A stretch of DNA of 9,635 nt from Nitrososphaerota archaeon. GTDB taxonomy: Archaea > Thermoproteota > Nitrososphaeria > Nitrososphaerales > UBA183. The notes under the pieces were generated by a model. The model did not search any database. It was given only the letters and a program-made list of their open reading frames with translations, and had not been told where the DNA came from. Where the stretch lies: the NCBI GenBank assembly GCA_029784825.1, contig JAFMAU010000066.1:1-9635 (forward strand), given 5' to 3'. The translations under genes were made by a program, and so were the position numbers. The number at the start of each line of letters is the position of its first letter. The first letter of the stretch is position 1. Shown in pieces: positions 1 to 6,216 of this stretch.

Positions 1-299
1 GTTGAGAGCGCCTCGTCGGTCATCGCTTCAAGCCTGGCGGTGTCCGCCGGGCCTATCCTGGGGACCTTCTCACGGGTGTGAAGCTCGCAAGCCGCATCTC
101 CCCCGGCGACGAACAGCATCTTCTGGACCTCTTTCAGGGAGGAGATGACGTTCCGGTCCTTCGAGCCCGCGATCACCACCCCCAGGATGCTGTTCAGCTC
201 GTCAATCGTCCCGTATGCCTCGACCCTCGGGTCGTCCTTCTGGACCCTGGTCGGGCCGTAGAGGGACGTCTCCCCCTTGTCCCCCCTCCTGGTGTACAT
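1..299 (-). CDS. Cob(I)alamin adenosyltransferase, PduO type (partial)
   Basis: This enzyme would transfer the adenosyl group of ATP to cob(I)alamin to make adenosylcobalamin in the cytosol. Reading the minus strand gives MYTRRGDKGETSLYG at the N-terminus, the family's ATP-binding signature, followed by VEAYGTIDELNS (about residues 26-37) and the helix KEVQKMLFVAGGDAA. About 100 residues are visible; the family is usually about 170-190 residues, so the C-terminal half, which holds the conserved Arg-rich active-site helix, lies beyond the left edge. The preferred start is ATG at 299, because a weak AT-rich box (ATAACA, 324-329) is centred 27.5 nt upstream; an in-frame ATG at 305 would add Met-Leu. 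Only the strand and family are certain; whether the coenzyme serves a mutase or another B12 enzyme cannot be seen here. Confidence 0.93.
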   Translation of the reverse strand, partial: MYTRRGDKGETSLYGPTRVQKDDPRVEAYGTIDELNSILGVVIAGSKDRNVISSLKEVQKMLFVAGGDAACELHTREKVPRIGPADTARLEAMTDEALS

Positions 300-723
300 C
301 AGCATCAATCACGGTACGGGTGGTGTTATCAACATTGGCCGAACTTACAGCCCAAGTCACCGCCCAAGTGAATGGCTCTGTCATTGGCTTTTTCCCGGAT
401 GGACGTTAAATATGCGACTTCGCTCCTATCTAGTGGCTGAGGACTGGTCCCGCGTGTTCCGGAGGCGGCTACTGCCGAGAGAGCCGCTTCATTCCAAAGG
501 TACCCGAGCCGCCGAGGCACGGGGTCCTGAAGGCCCATCTCTCCGGGGCAGGCTCCGCGCCAAGTTTGTCGACTGGATATCGAAAGTCGGGGAACAATGC
601 ATCGAAGCCCAGACTTCAGACATGAACAATGTCTAGCCCGTCGTTCCAAGGAGACTTGGGACATTTCCAGGAATTCGGTTCGTCCCCGACAGCATAGATT
701 TCTCCTTCGGTGCGCCTCCGGTA
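300..723. other. Intergenic stretch with TATA-like box and hairpin; no convincing gene
   Basis: Open frames on both strands here have no recognisable motif and an implausible composition, so I call none. A good archaeal TATA-like sequence, TTAAATAT, lies at about 406-413 and would place a plus-strand transcript start near 435-440. Downstream, 462-470 can pair with 482-490 (nine pairs, one of them G-U, 11-nt loop), and 440-444 (AGGAC) can pair with 524-528 (GTCCT) to close a larger fold. This could be a small non-coding RNA, but I recognise no RNase P, SRP or tRNA signature. The box is nearly palindromic and could instead fire leftwards. Confidence 0.35.
693..700 (+). promoter_or_regulatory. 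TATA-like box for the 76-aa gene
   Basis: CATAGATT is centred 27.5 nt before the GTG at 724, the same spacing as the clearer boxes in this window. It is a weak match to the archaeal consensus, so this is moderate support for a leaderless transcript. Confidence 0.4.
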
Positions 724-954
724 GTGGGTGATGTCAAGGTCGGCCGGTTTGGCTCGTATGAGCAGGCCGAAGACCTGGTCGCTGCCGTCAAAAGAGGCAG
801 AGCCCGGCCAGGAATCATCTATCTGCTGGAGAGCCCGGTCTCCGGGAAGGGGAAGGCTCTGGCCTGGATTGAAGCTGAGATGAAGAGAGTCGGACATGAT
901 TTCGTCAACTTCGACGGCCCATGGTGGGAGTTCTTCCAGGACGGACAGAAATAG
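724..954 (+). CDS. Small uncharacterised protein, 76 aa
   Basis: I do not recognise this protein. From GTG 724 it reads as a soluble, balanced alpha/beta sequence without membrane segments or Cys. The first part (KVGRFGSYEQAEDLVAAV, about residues 4-21) looks like a strand followed by a helix; the middle (IIYLLESPVSGKGKALAW, about residues 31-48) is a hydrophobic strand, a Gly-Lys turn and another helix; the end is Trp/Phe-rich with DGPWWEFF. The frame stays open upstream to 637 but offers no ATG, GTG or TTG there, so 724 is the first usable start, and a weak TATA-like box sits at the right distance. A perfect short hairpin follows the stop. It stands alone, in the same direction as the DUF2203 gene. 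Amino-acid makeup argues for a real protein; function unknown. Confidence 0.6.
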   Translation: MGDVKVGRFGSYEQAEDLVAAVKRGRARPGIIYLLESPVSGKGKALAWIEAEMKRVGHDFVNFDGPWWEFFQDGQK

Positions 955-963
955 AGATCGGAC

Positions 964-980
964 GACGGCGACGAGCCGTC
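964..980 (+). terminator. Hairpin after the 76-aa gene, possible terminator
   Basis: GACGGC (964-969) and GCCGTC (975-980) form a perfect 6-bp stem with a 5-nt loop, ten bases after the stop at 954. A T-rich run (ATTCCTTTTT, 1011-1020) follows about 30 nt later. Archaeal termination mainly needs T-runs, so the T-run may matter more than the hairpin. Confidence 0.3.
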
Positions 981-1000
981 AGTTGATTAGGCCCTTTCGC

Positions 1001-1008
1001 ACAAATAG
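1001..1008 (+). promoter_or_regulatory. TATA-like box for the DUF2203 gene
   Basis: ACAAATAG is centred 27.5 nt before the TTG at 1032. The identical 8-mer sits at the identical distance before the preferred TTG of the malic enzyme (5733-5726, minus strand), which supports both as promoters of leaderless messages. Confidence 0.55.
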
Positions 1009-1031
1009 GTATTCCTTTTTGGTCAATGTAA

Positions 1032-1526
1032 TTGTCATCCTTGGTCAAGACTCCTTGTGACGCAGGACTTTCTTATGTCACCACCAGCACGGCGGTGGCG
1101 AGTCAGACAACGACTTTCGAGGACCAGGAGGTTCATCAGTTCACTCCGCAGGAAGCGTCGAGGCTCCTGCCTGACATAAAGCCGAAGGTGAAGGAGCTCG
1201 TCGAAAGGAAGAAGGTGATCGCGAAGCTTCACGACGAGATCGAGAAGTACAATCTCATCGGGTTCAGGACGTCAGAGGTGGCTGAGAGAGCGGCCCAGCT
1301 AGACGCCCTTGTGGAAGACATGACCAGGAAGATCGCAGAGCTCGAGGACCTGGGGGTCCAGGTGAAGGACCTTGACCTCGGCCTGGTCGACTTCCCAGCC
1401 GAGAGGTACGGTGAGAAGGTGCTCCTCTGTTGGCGCTATGGAGAGGCAGAGGTCTCGTTCTGGCACAAGCCGAGTGAAGGTTTCAACGGCAGAAGGTCGC
1501 TGAAGCTGCAGCTGATCCAGCCCTAG
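1032..1526 (+). CDS. DUF2203 family protein
   Basis: This is an uncharacterised conserved family found in bacteria and archaea; no biochemical role is known to me. The family core starts at FTPQEASRLLP (about residues 37-47), continues through a charged, coiled-coil-like helical segment (about 50-110), and ends with the signature region LGVQVKDLDLGLVDFPAER (about 113-131), then LCWRYGEAEVSFWHKP and GFNGRRSL. The C-terminus is complete. The N-terminus is uncertain: TTG 1032 gives about 36 residues before the core and matches a TATA-like box 27.5 nt upstream, whereas GTG 1095 gives 15 residues, closer to the usual family length, with a weaker AT-rich stretch (1068-1077) ahead of it. The stop shares the tetranucleotide CTAG with the stop of the convergent amidohydrolase. 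Family is sure, start is not. Confidence 0.9.
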   Translation: MSSLVKTPCDAGLSYVTTSTAVASQTTTFEDQEVHQFTPQEASRLLPDIKPKVKELVERKKVIAKLHDEIEKYNLIGFRTSEVAERAAQLDALVEDMTRKIAELEDLGVQVKDLDLGLVDFPAERYGEKVLLCWRYGEAEVSFWHKPSEGFNGRRSLKLQLIQP

Positions 1527-2368
1527 TCTGCGAGCAGCTTCTTCGCGTTTGATGAAAGCAGCTTCTGCGAGACCCCCGGCTTCAGCCTCGGCTCAAGGCT
1601 CTCCTTGAAGTCGTCCAACCACTCCTTCTGCCTGAGCATGGGATAGTCAGTCCCGAAGAGGAACCTGTCCTGCAGGATGCCGTTGAGATAGGGCATCAGG
1701 CTCTGCGGAAGATACTTGGGTTTCCACCCGGAAACGTCGACGAAAACGTTGGGGTTCCTCAGAGCGATGGCGATCGCCACCTCGGGCCACGGCCACCCGA
1801 AGTGGGCCATCACCACCTTCAGGTCGGGGAAGCTCTGGCACACTTCGTCCAGGAGCTCCGTCTTGCTGTACTTGATCTCGCAGTCCCCCAGGCCGGTGGT
1901 GCCGGTGTGGAAGAGGATGGGCAGCCCCTTTTCCTGGCAGACCTCGTAGATCGGATACATGAGCCGCTTGTCGTTAAGGTAGACGGAGTTGGAGCTGCTG
2001 TGGACCTTCAGGCCCCGCATCCCAAGCTTGTTGGCAGCCCGCTTCAGCTCCTTGACCGCATCTCTTCCGGCGTTGGGGTCGACGCCGGCGAAGGGCACGA
2101 GCCTGTCCTTCGACTTTCTGGCGATAGTGGCGACCTCGTCGTTCCTGAGGGTATAGTTCCTGAAGGCGGGGTTCCTCGTGGCGTGGGTGTCCTGCCCGAG
2201 TATCACCGCCCTTTCCACTCCCGCCTCGTCCATCTCTTCGAGGAGCTGCCCGGTCGTCTCCGGGAGCTTCCCGACGTCAAGCCTGAAGAAGTCGCACGCC
2301 TTCATGATGGGCCCGTTCTTCTTCATGAAAGCCCGCGTCCACGGGTGCACGTGAACGTCGACTGACAA
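1523..2368 (-). CDS. Amidohydrolase (amidohydrolase_2, metal-dependent TIM barrel)
   Basis: A 281-aa member of the family that includes ACMSD-like decarboxylases and related hydrolases of cyclic or carboxylated substrates; the substrate cannot be told from sequence. Metal and active-site candidates are in the expected order: VDVHVHP (His6, His8) at the N-terminus, LKVHSSS (His123), LFHTGT (His154), MAHFGWPWPE (His189) and LFGTDYPM (Asp241). No signal peptide, so cytosolic. The frame remains open far upstream, but that extension overlaps the opposite-strand peroxiredoxin and lacks family features. The preferred start is TTG 2368, which puts the HxH motif at residues 6-8 as usual and has an AT-rich box (AATGAT on the minus strand, 2398-2393) centred 27.5 nt upstream. 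It is divergent from bcp across 63 bp, so the two may share control. Family assignment is firm. Confidence 0.93.
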   Translation of the reverse strand: MSVDVHVHPWTRAFMKKNGPIMKACDFFRLDVGKLPETTGQLLEEMDEAGVERAVILGQDTHATRNPAFRNYTLRNDEVATIARKSKDRLVPFAGVDPNAGRDAVKELKRAANKLGMRGLKVHSSSNSVYLNDKRLMYPIYEVCQEKGLPILFHTGTTGLGDCEIKYSKTELLDEVCQSFPDLKVVMAHFGWPWPEVAIAIALRNPNVFVDVSGWKPKYLPQSLMPYLNGILQDRFLFGTDYPMLRQKEWLDDFKESLEPRLKPGVSQKLLSSNAKKLLAD

Positions 2369-2431
2369 TTTCCAGGGGCGGGCCGCGTGCCAATCATTAA
2401 CTTTTATTGGGGGCGGCCCCCGCCTCCTATC
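2369..2431. promoter_or_regulatory. Divergent promoter between the amidohydrolase and bcp genes
   Basis: CTTTTATT (2401-2408) is centred 27.5 nt before the GTG of bcp at 2432. On the minus strand, TTAATGATT (2400-2392) lies at the matching distance before the amidohydrolase TTG at 2368. Between the bcp box and its start is a GC-only inverted repeat, GGGGG-CGG-CCCCC (2409-2421), placed where a bound repressor would block initiation. The boxes are visible; the operator role is inference. Confidence 0.6.
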
Positions 2432-2908
2432 GTGAACACCAAGACGAGCGAGCTCTCCGTCGGTGACAGGGCTCCCGACTTTGAGCTGCCCTCCACGTCG
2501 GGGAAGCCGGTCCGGCTTGGCTCCTTCAAGGGAAAGCAGGTCGTGCTGTACTTCTACCCGAAGGACGACACTCCAGGGTGCACCACAGAGGCCTGCGCCT
2601 TCAGAGACAACCTCCCGAAGTTCGACAAGCTCCACGCAGTGGTGCTGGGGGTGAGTCACGACTCCCTGGACTCGCACGCCAAGTTCGTCGGCAAGTACTC
2701 GTTGAATTTCACTCTGCTGAGCGACGAAGGCTTGGAAGCCCACAAGCTCTACAGCACGTGGGTAGAGAAGAACAACTATGGCAGGAAGTACTGGGGGACC
2801 GAGCGGTCCACATTCGTGATCGGCGAGGACGGGAAAATCAAGAAGATCTTCAGAAAGGTATCGCCGCAGGGGCACGAAGTCGAGGTCCTGGCGGCGTTGA
2901 AGGCATAG
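2432..2908 (+). CDS. bcp: Thioredoxin-dependent peroxiredoxin, Bcp/PrxQ type
   Basis: This cytosolic peroxidase reduces hydrogen peroxide and organic hydroperoxides with electrons from thioredoxin-like donors. The 158-aa sequence has the whole family layout: LSVGDRAPDFELPSTSG near the N-terminus, then VVLYFYPKDDTPGCTTEAC, with the peroxidatic Cys50 in the TPGCT motif and the resolving Cys55 five residues later (atypical 2-Cys PrxQ), FRDN after it, LGVSHDS in the middle and RSTFVIGEDGKIKK near the end. The frame extends upstream to 2387, but GTG 2432 is preferred: it has a TATA-like box centred 27.5 nt before it and gives the usual family length. The following membrane-protein gene starts 12 nt after the stop with no promoter of its own, so the two are probably co-transcribed. 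Confidence 0.96.
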   Translation: MNTKTSELSVGDRAPDFELPSTSGKPVRLGSFKGKQVVLYFYPKDDTPGCTTEACAFRDNLPKFDKLHAVVLGVSHDSLDSHAKFVGKYSLNFTLLSDEGLEAHKLYSTWVEKNNYGRKYWGTERSTFVIGEDGKIKKIFRKVSPQGHEVEVLAALKA

Positions 2909-2920
2909 GAACGCAGCAGC

Positions 2921-3649
2921 TTGGGCTCGTTTTTCGCAGGGATCAAGGCAGGGACGCTCAGCGGGATACTTTATGTCGGCGGGATGGCCATCTTCAACGT
3001 CGCGCTCCTCTATGCGCTGAAGGCTGACGTCTTGAGCTCGATCACCCAGTCATACCCCGCGGCCTGCCCTGCGGTCCCCAACATCAACGGGACGAGCGTC
3101 GAGGACTGCTTCGCCTCGGTGGTCGCGGTGGACGTCCCGTTCAGGGCGTTCGTGGCCTTCTTCGTCGCCCTGCTGTACGCCGGCCTGTTCGGGATGTACC
3201 ATGACTCCCTGCCGAAGGTCGGCACCACGAAGAAGGGGATACTCGTGGGCGCGATCGTTGGTGTCAACCTGATAATCTTCGGCTTCGCCGGCTACATCTT
3301 CGACGGCCAGTCTGAGTTCGCGACCCTTGCCTTCCTCGCAGTCTGGACGGGCGTCTTCGGCTACTTCCTCGGGAGGCTCTACGGCAAGTACACGCGGCTG
3401 GTGGGGTTCGAAAGCCAGGACCAAGCCATGCTCAGGCTGATGGTCGACGGAAGGGATGTCACTGGCTCGCTCCGGACGTTTGCAGTGACATCTAATCACA
3501 GATTGAGGGCAGAGGTGAGCGACGACGCGTCGTTCAGGGAGTGGGAAGTGGTGGGCGAAGTGACCCTGGAAGACCCGAGATCCTTCGAGACCGTGATGGA
3601 GGTCAACGGAGGGGGGACGCTGAGAGGCAAGGTAACCCCAAAGTACTAA
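2921..3649 (+). CDS. Four-helix membrane protein with C-terminal soluble domain
   Basis: I do not recognise the family. Four hydrophobic segments are visible at about residues 10-33, 70-93, 105-126 and 134-153, followed by a soluble tail (about 165-242) that looks beta-rich (alternating hydrophobic strands, GGGTLRGKVTPKY at the end) and may be a small immunoglobulin-like or cytosolic sandwich domain. The loop between helices 1 and 2 has two Cys (49 and 63) around an N-G-T glycosylation sequon (Asn56), which suggests this loop is outside the cell and may carry a disulfide. The TTG start lies 12 nt after bcp and no TATA box precedes it, so it is likely the second gene of a bcp operon. A link to peroxide defence is suggested only by position. 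Confidence 0.75.
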   Translation: MGSFFAGIKAGTLSGILYVGGMAIFNVALLYALKADVLSSITQSYPAACPAVPNINGTSVEDCFASVVAVDVPFRAFVAFFVALLYAGLFGMYHDSLPKVGTTKKGILVGAIVGVNLIIFGFAGYIFDGQSEFATLAFLAVWTGVFGYFLGRLYGKYTRLVGFESQDQAMLRLMVDGRDVTGSLRTFAVTSNHRLRAEVSDDASFREWEVVGEVTLEDPRSFETVMEVNGGGTLRGKVTPKY

Positions 3650-3686
3650 GGCAAACGACGAACTTGTCTGTCGGCCCGGTCGAAGA

Positions 3687-3694
3687 TTAAATAT
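3687..3694 (+). promoter_or_regulatory. TATA box for the 50-aa zinc-ribbon-like gene
   Basis: TTAAATAT within GATTAAATATT is one of the best TATA matches in the window and is centred 26.5 nt before the ATG at 3717. It implies a leaderless message. Confidence 0.7.
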
Positions 3695-3716
3695 TCGGAC
3701 CTGGAGCGCCGGGGAA

Positions 3717-3869
3717 ATGCTCGTAGTCTCGTCCCCCGAGGAGACCCACTGCCTGAAGTCTGAGACGCATTCGCCTTGGAAGGACGGCTCCAACATCATC
3801 TGCTACCGCTGCGGCTTCCTGATTGGGAAGTCCGACGAACCTGCGCTTGGCTCCCTGCTGGACTACTAG
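3717..3869 (+). CDS. Small zinc-ribbon-like protein, 50 aa
   Basis: A short gene supported by its promoter and its residues. ATG 3717 follows a strong TATA box at the leaderless distance. The protein has His11-Cys12, His18, and a CYRCG knuckle (Cys29, Cys32), a spacing that could bind one zinc ion (Cys12 or His11, His18, Cys29, Cys32). There is no membrane segment. The C-terminus ends LGSLLDY. Isolated zinc knuckles of this kind occur in archaeal small proteins that act as nucleic-acid or protein adaptors, but nothing here says which. Its TAG shares CTAG with the stop of the convergent acetyltransferase gene. It is small enough to be missed by automatic gene calling. Promoter, ATG, complete frame and metal-ligand pattern together make it likely real; function is unknown. 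Confidence 0.72.
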   Translation: MLVVSSPEETHCLKSETHSPWKDGSNIICYRCGFLIGKSDEPALGSLLDY

Positions 3870-4387
3870 GGAGTCTTCCCGAAGTGGTTCGTCAGCGCCC
3901 TGAACCCGCGCTTGGCGTAGAAGTTGTTCGCGATTTCGTTCCTGGCCGGCACGTCTGCCACGATTATCTGAGCGCCCATCTTCTTCAGCTCGGACGCGGC
4001 CTGCTGGAGCACCTCGTTGCCGAGTGCCTTCCTCCTGTACTCCGGGAGGATGTAGAAATCTGATATGAACCCTTCCATGTGCGGCTCGTAAAAGAGCCTT
4101 TGGCGCATTTCCGCCCTGAGAACTCCGACCACCTTCCGACCCTCGGCTGCGACAAGGAGCATCTTGTCCGGGGAGCTCATCGTGGAGGAGATGAACTTCT
4201 CTGCCTTCTCCTTTGCGTCAGGGACGACTGCGAACAGGGGGTCGAACTCGTTGTTGAGCCGCTTCGTGCGGACGATCAGGTCAGCCAGAGCCGCGAGGTC
4301 CTCCTTCTTCGCGCGTCTGATTTGCACCACGGACGCCTCGTCCTGGGGTGCCGCTATGGCCGATTTACGCCTATTCTGGGGGGTCAA
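3866..4387 (-). CDS. GNAT family N-acetyltransferase
   Basis: A 173-aa acetyl-CoA-dependent acetyltransferase; the acceptor (a protein N-terminus, an amino acid or another amine) is unknown. The GNAT domain begins at VQIRRAKKEDLAALADL (about residues 21-37). Beta4 is ISDFYILPEYR, followed by the acetyl-CoA pyrophosphate loop RRKALG (about 118-123; consensus Q/RxxGxG/A). The domain ends with NEIANNFYAKRGFRAL, the typical asparagine-tyrosine and GF strand. Start choice: TTG 4387 overlaps the upstream malic enzyme by 17 nt and has only a weak AT-rich box; GTG 4327 or 4324 would begin directly at the domain. It probably shares a message with the malic enzyme. The family is clear; the N-terminal 20 residues are doubtful. 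Confidence 0.9.
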   Translation of the reverse strand: MTPQNRRKSAIAAPQDEASVVQIRRAKKEDLAALADLIVRTKRLNNEFDPLFAVVPDAKEKAEKFISSTMSSPDKMLLVAAEGRKVVGVLRAEMRQRLFYEPHMEGFISDFYILPEYRRKALGNEVLQQAASELKKMGAQIIVADVPARNEIANNFYAKRGFRALTNHFGKTP

Positions 4388-5702
4388 GTATGATTCCGTT
4401 TCTCCTTAGCGTTTTCATCACCTTCCTGGAGTGCTCGATCGTCTCCATCGCGGTGCTTAACGACTCCTTTGCAGAAAGCTTCTTGCGGGCGACCCCTTCC
4501 CTGATAGCTGCCTGGCCGACCCTCGCAGCTACCCGCGGGAAGACCTCCCACTGCACCATGGTCGGAATAATGTAGTTCCTGCTGATCCCCTTCTCTCTTG
4601 CGAACCCCGCGAGCTCCATGGCAGCGTCGATGACCATCGAGTCCGTGATGGTCTTCGCCCTGACGTCGAGGGCACCCCTGAAGATCGCTGGAAACATCAG
4701 GCTGTTGTTCACCTGGTTAGGATAGTCCGACCTCCCGGTGGCGACGACTTCTGCCCCGGCTGCGAGTGCAGCGGAAGGGAGCATCTCGGGTACCGGGTTG
4801 GCGAGAAAGAACGCTATCCCCCTTCTGTTCATCACGGAGACCTCTTCGGGCTTTATCAGGTCCGGCCCGACGCCTGCGGCAGAGACAAGCGCGTCGGCGC
4901 CCTTCAGCGCGTCTTTCAATCCGCCGGTCAGGCGGTCTCCGTTGGTGCGGATCGCGATTTCGTACTTCCACTTGTTCTTGAGCATCAGCTGGTCTATGTC
5001 TTCACGTTCCGGGTGGAGTATCCCTTTCGAGTCGAGGACGACCAGGTCCTTCGGGTCGGCGCCCGCCTTCACCATGAGCCTCTCCGCTGCCACGTTGGCA
5101 GCGCCGGCCCCGAACAGGACGATCCTCGAGCCGCGGAGCTTCCTCCCTGTGAGCTCCAGGGCGTTGAAGAGCGCCGCAAGCGTGACGCCGGCTGTCCCCT
5201 GCTGGTCGTCGTGCCACACGGGGATCTTCATCTCAGCCCGCAGTCGGTCCAGCACTTCGAAGCACTTCGGGGACTCGATGTCTTCGAGGTTGACCCCGCC
5301 CAGGGACGGCTCGAGCGCCTTTACGAACTGGATGAGCTCCTCTTCGGTCTTCACCTTCACCGGGAGAGGGATCGCGTTGACCCCGCCGAGGTAGTTGTAG
5401 ATGAGGGACTTTCCCTCCATCACCGGCATCGCGCCCTCCGGTCCTATGTTGCCGAGGCCCAGCACCCTCGTACCGTCGGTGACGACCGCGACGGTGTTCC
5501 AACGCCCAGTGTACTCGAACGACAGCTCGGTGTCTGCCGCGATGGCCCTCGAAACCGCGGCCACGCCTGGAGTGTACCAGATCGAGAAGTCGTCGAGGGA
5601 CCTCACAGGGACCTTGGGGGAGACGCCTACCTTCCCGGCATAGAACTTCGAATAGGCCAGTGCCTTTCTGGAGAACTCATCCTTCGGAGCGCTCTTGGCC
5701 AA
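4371..5702 (-). CDS. NAD(P)-dependent malic enzyme
   Basis: Catalyses oxidative decarboxylation of malate to pyruvate and CO2, linking the citric-acid cycle to pyruvate and supplying NAD(P)H in the cytosol. Visible in order (numbering from TTG 5702): WYTPGVAAV with the catalytic Tyr43; GLGNIGPEGAMPVMEGKS with the catalytic Lys97; NLEDIESP (Glu139, Asp140) and HDDQQGTA (Asp164, Asp165), which bind the divalent metal; the Rossmann loop LFGAGAANVAAERL (about 195-208); and LANPVPEM with SDYPNQVNNSLMFP near the C-terminus. At 443 residues it is the short archaeal/bacterial form, without the phosphotransacetylase domain of MaeB. The open frame extends to TTG 5795 (ATG 5780), but the N-terminus from 5702 fits the family, and ACAAATAG sits 27.5 nt upstream. 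A GNAT gene follows with a 17-nt overlap. Confidence 0.96.
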   Translation of the reverse strand: MAKSAPKDEFSRKALAYSKFYAGKVGVSPKVPVRSLDDFSIWYTPGVAAVSRAIAADTELSFEYTGRWNTVAVVTDGTRVLGLGNIGPEGAMPVMEGKSLIYNYLGGVNAIPLPVKVKTEEELIQFVKALEPSLGGVNLEDIESPKCFEVLDRLRAEMKIPVWHDDQQGTAGVTLAALFNALELTGRKLRGSRIVLFGAGAANVAAERLMVKAGADPKDLVVLDSKGILHPEREDIDQLMLKNKWKYEIAIRTNGDRLTGGLKDALKGADALVSAAGVGPDLIKPEEVSVMNRRGIAFFLANPVPEMLPSAALAAGAEVVATGRSDYPNQVNNSLMFPAIFRGALDVRAKTITDSMVIDAAMELAGFAREKGISRNYIIPTMVQWEVFPRVAARVGQAAIREGVARKKLSAKESLSTAMETIEHSRKVMKTLRRNGIILDPPE

Positions 5703-5725
5703 TGGTTGCGGCCGCCTGAGTTCCG

Positions 5726-5733
5726 CTATTTGT
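5726..5733 (-). promoter_or_regulatory. TATA-like box for the malic enzyme
   Basis: On the minus strand this reads ACAAATAG, centred 27.5 nt before TTG 5702, the same 8-mer and distance as ahead of the DUF2203 gene. If the real start were ATG 5780 this box would lie inside the coding region, so the call depends on the start choice. Confidence 0.5.
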
Positions 5734-5889
5734 GCTCTTTCGGCGCGTTCGTGAATGAGGCGCTGGCCCTTGCCACCCATGTGAGTTGGAGCCAAATTCG
5801 ACCTGAAGCGCCGCCGACCGAGAGGGCGTTTAAGGCTGGCTGGCGATTCTCACAAATGGAAACCGTAGGGCCAAGACTGCCATGTTTCA

Positions 5890-5930
5890 ATCACATAAAA
5901 TCACAAAAAACACGTCCTCCGTAAATAACG
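5890..5930 (+). promoter_or_regulatory. Operator-promoter A of the HMA/redoxin/CcdA operon
   Basis: Two tandem 10-bp units, ATCACATAAA (5890-5899) and ATCACAAAAA (5900-5909), are followed by ACACG (5910-5914, overlapping none of the box) and the TATA box GTAAATAA (5921-5928), centred 28.5 nt before TTG 5953. From 5900 to 5930 the sequence matches 9157-9187, upstream of the P-type ATPase gene, at 24 of 31 positions without a gap by my count. A further CACAAA at 5851-5856 may be an outlying site. The shared block and equal spacing suggest a common regulator; which protein binds is unknown. Confidence 0.7.
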
Positions 5931-5952
5931 AATAGCCGCCCTGAGCTTCAAT

Positions 5953-6216
5953 TTGCAGCCTTGGAGGGGGAGGGTCTCGACCGGCCTTTTCCAGGTCCCG
6001 AACCTCGACCGCCCTGGGTGTGCGCGGAGCGTTTCCAGCTCACTCAAGGGGATGGACGGCGTGCTCAAAGTCGGAATCAACTCCGTGACCGACAACGTGT
6101 ACGTCAGCTACGATCCTTTGTTGCTGGCCCGGGAGCAGATTCGCAGGGCGATAGCGGACGCGAGCCGGAGTTTCGATGTGCAGACGCGGCGGCCCGGGAG
6201 CCGGGGGACCTCGTAA
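5953..6216 (+). CDS. Heavy-metal-associated (HMA)-like domain protein lacking the CxxC pair
   Basis: An 87-aa protein whose core (about residues 13-70) aligns by eye with the ferredoxin-like HMA fold of copper chaperones: FQVP for beta1, then NLDRPGCARSVSSSLKGMDGVLKV, then VYVSYDPLLLAREQIRRAIADA. In HMA proteins the loop after beta1 is GMxCxxC and binds Cu(I) or another soft metal. Here the first Cys position is Arg20 and only Cys23 remains (RPGC), so a classical two-thiolate site is absent. It may bind metal with another ligand, act as a dimer through single Cys residues, or be a partner domain. TTG 5953 is supported by the TAAATA box 28.5 nt upstream. It is the first gene of a run reaching 8566; 67 nt separate it from the redoxin gene. 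Confidence 0.72.
   Translation: MQPWRGRVSTGLFQVPNLDRPGCARSVSSSLKGMDGVLKVGINSVTDNVYVSYDPLLLAREQIRRAIADASRSFDVQTRRPGSRGTS

Noticed and set aside
329..664. 111-codon minus-strand and 119-codon plus-strand frames in the gene-free stretch
   Set aside because: Low-quality composition, no motif, and the two conflict with each other; neither has a start at a promoter-consistent distance.
2369..2875. N-terminal extension of the amidohydrolase frame
   Set aside because: It is antisense to the clear peroxiredoxin gene, lacks amidohydrolase features, and the HxH motif belongs within the first ten residues of the family.
3400..3420. GGTTCGA-like tRNA T-loop sequence
   Set aside because: It lies inside the membrane-protein coding region and has no acceptor or anticodon stem around it.
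3050..3799. 249-codon minus-strand frame
   Set aside because: It is a shadow of the membrane protein and crosses the promoter of the 50-aa gene; its composition is not protein-like.
5890..5914. CRISPR-like short repeats (ATCACA units)
   Set aside because: Only two or three 10-bp units with no spacers; the same arrangement at 9147-9171 next to a TATA box shows they are regulatory.
5013..5924. 303-codon plus-strand frame
   Set aside because: It lies antisense to the malic enzyme, is rich in Arg, Leu, Glu and His as expected of a shadow frame, and runs into the operator region.
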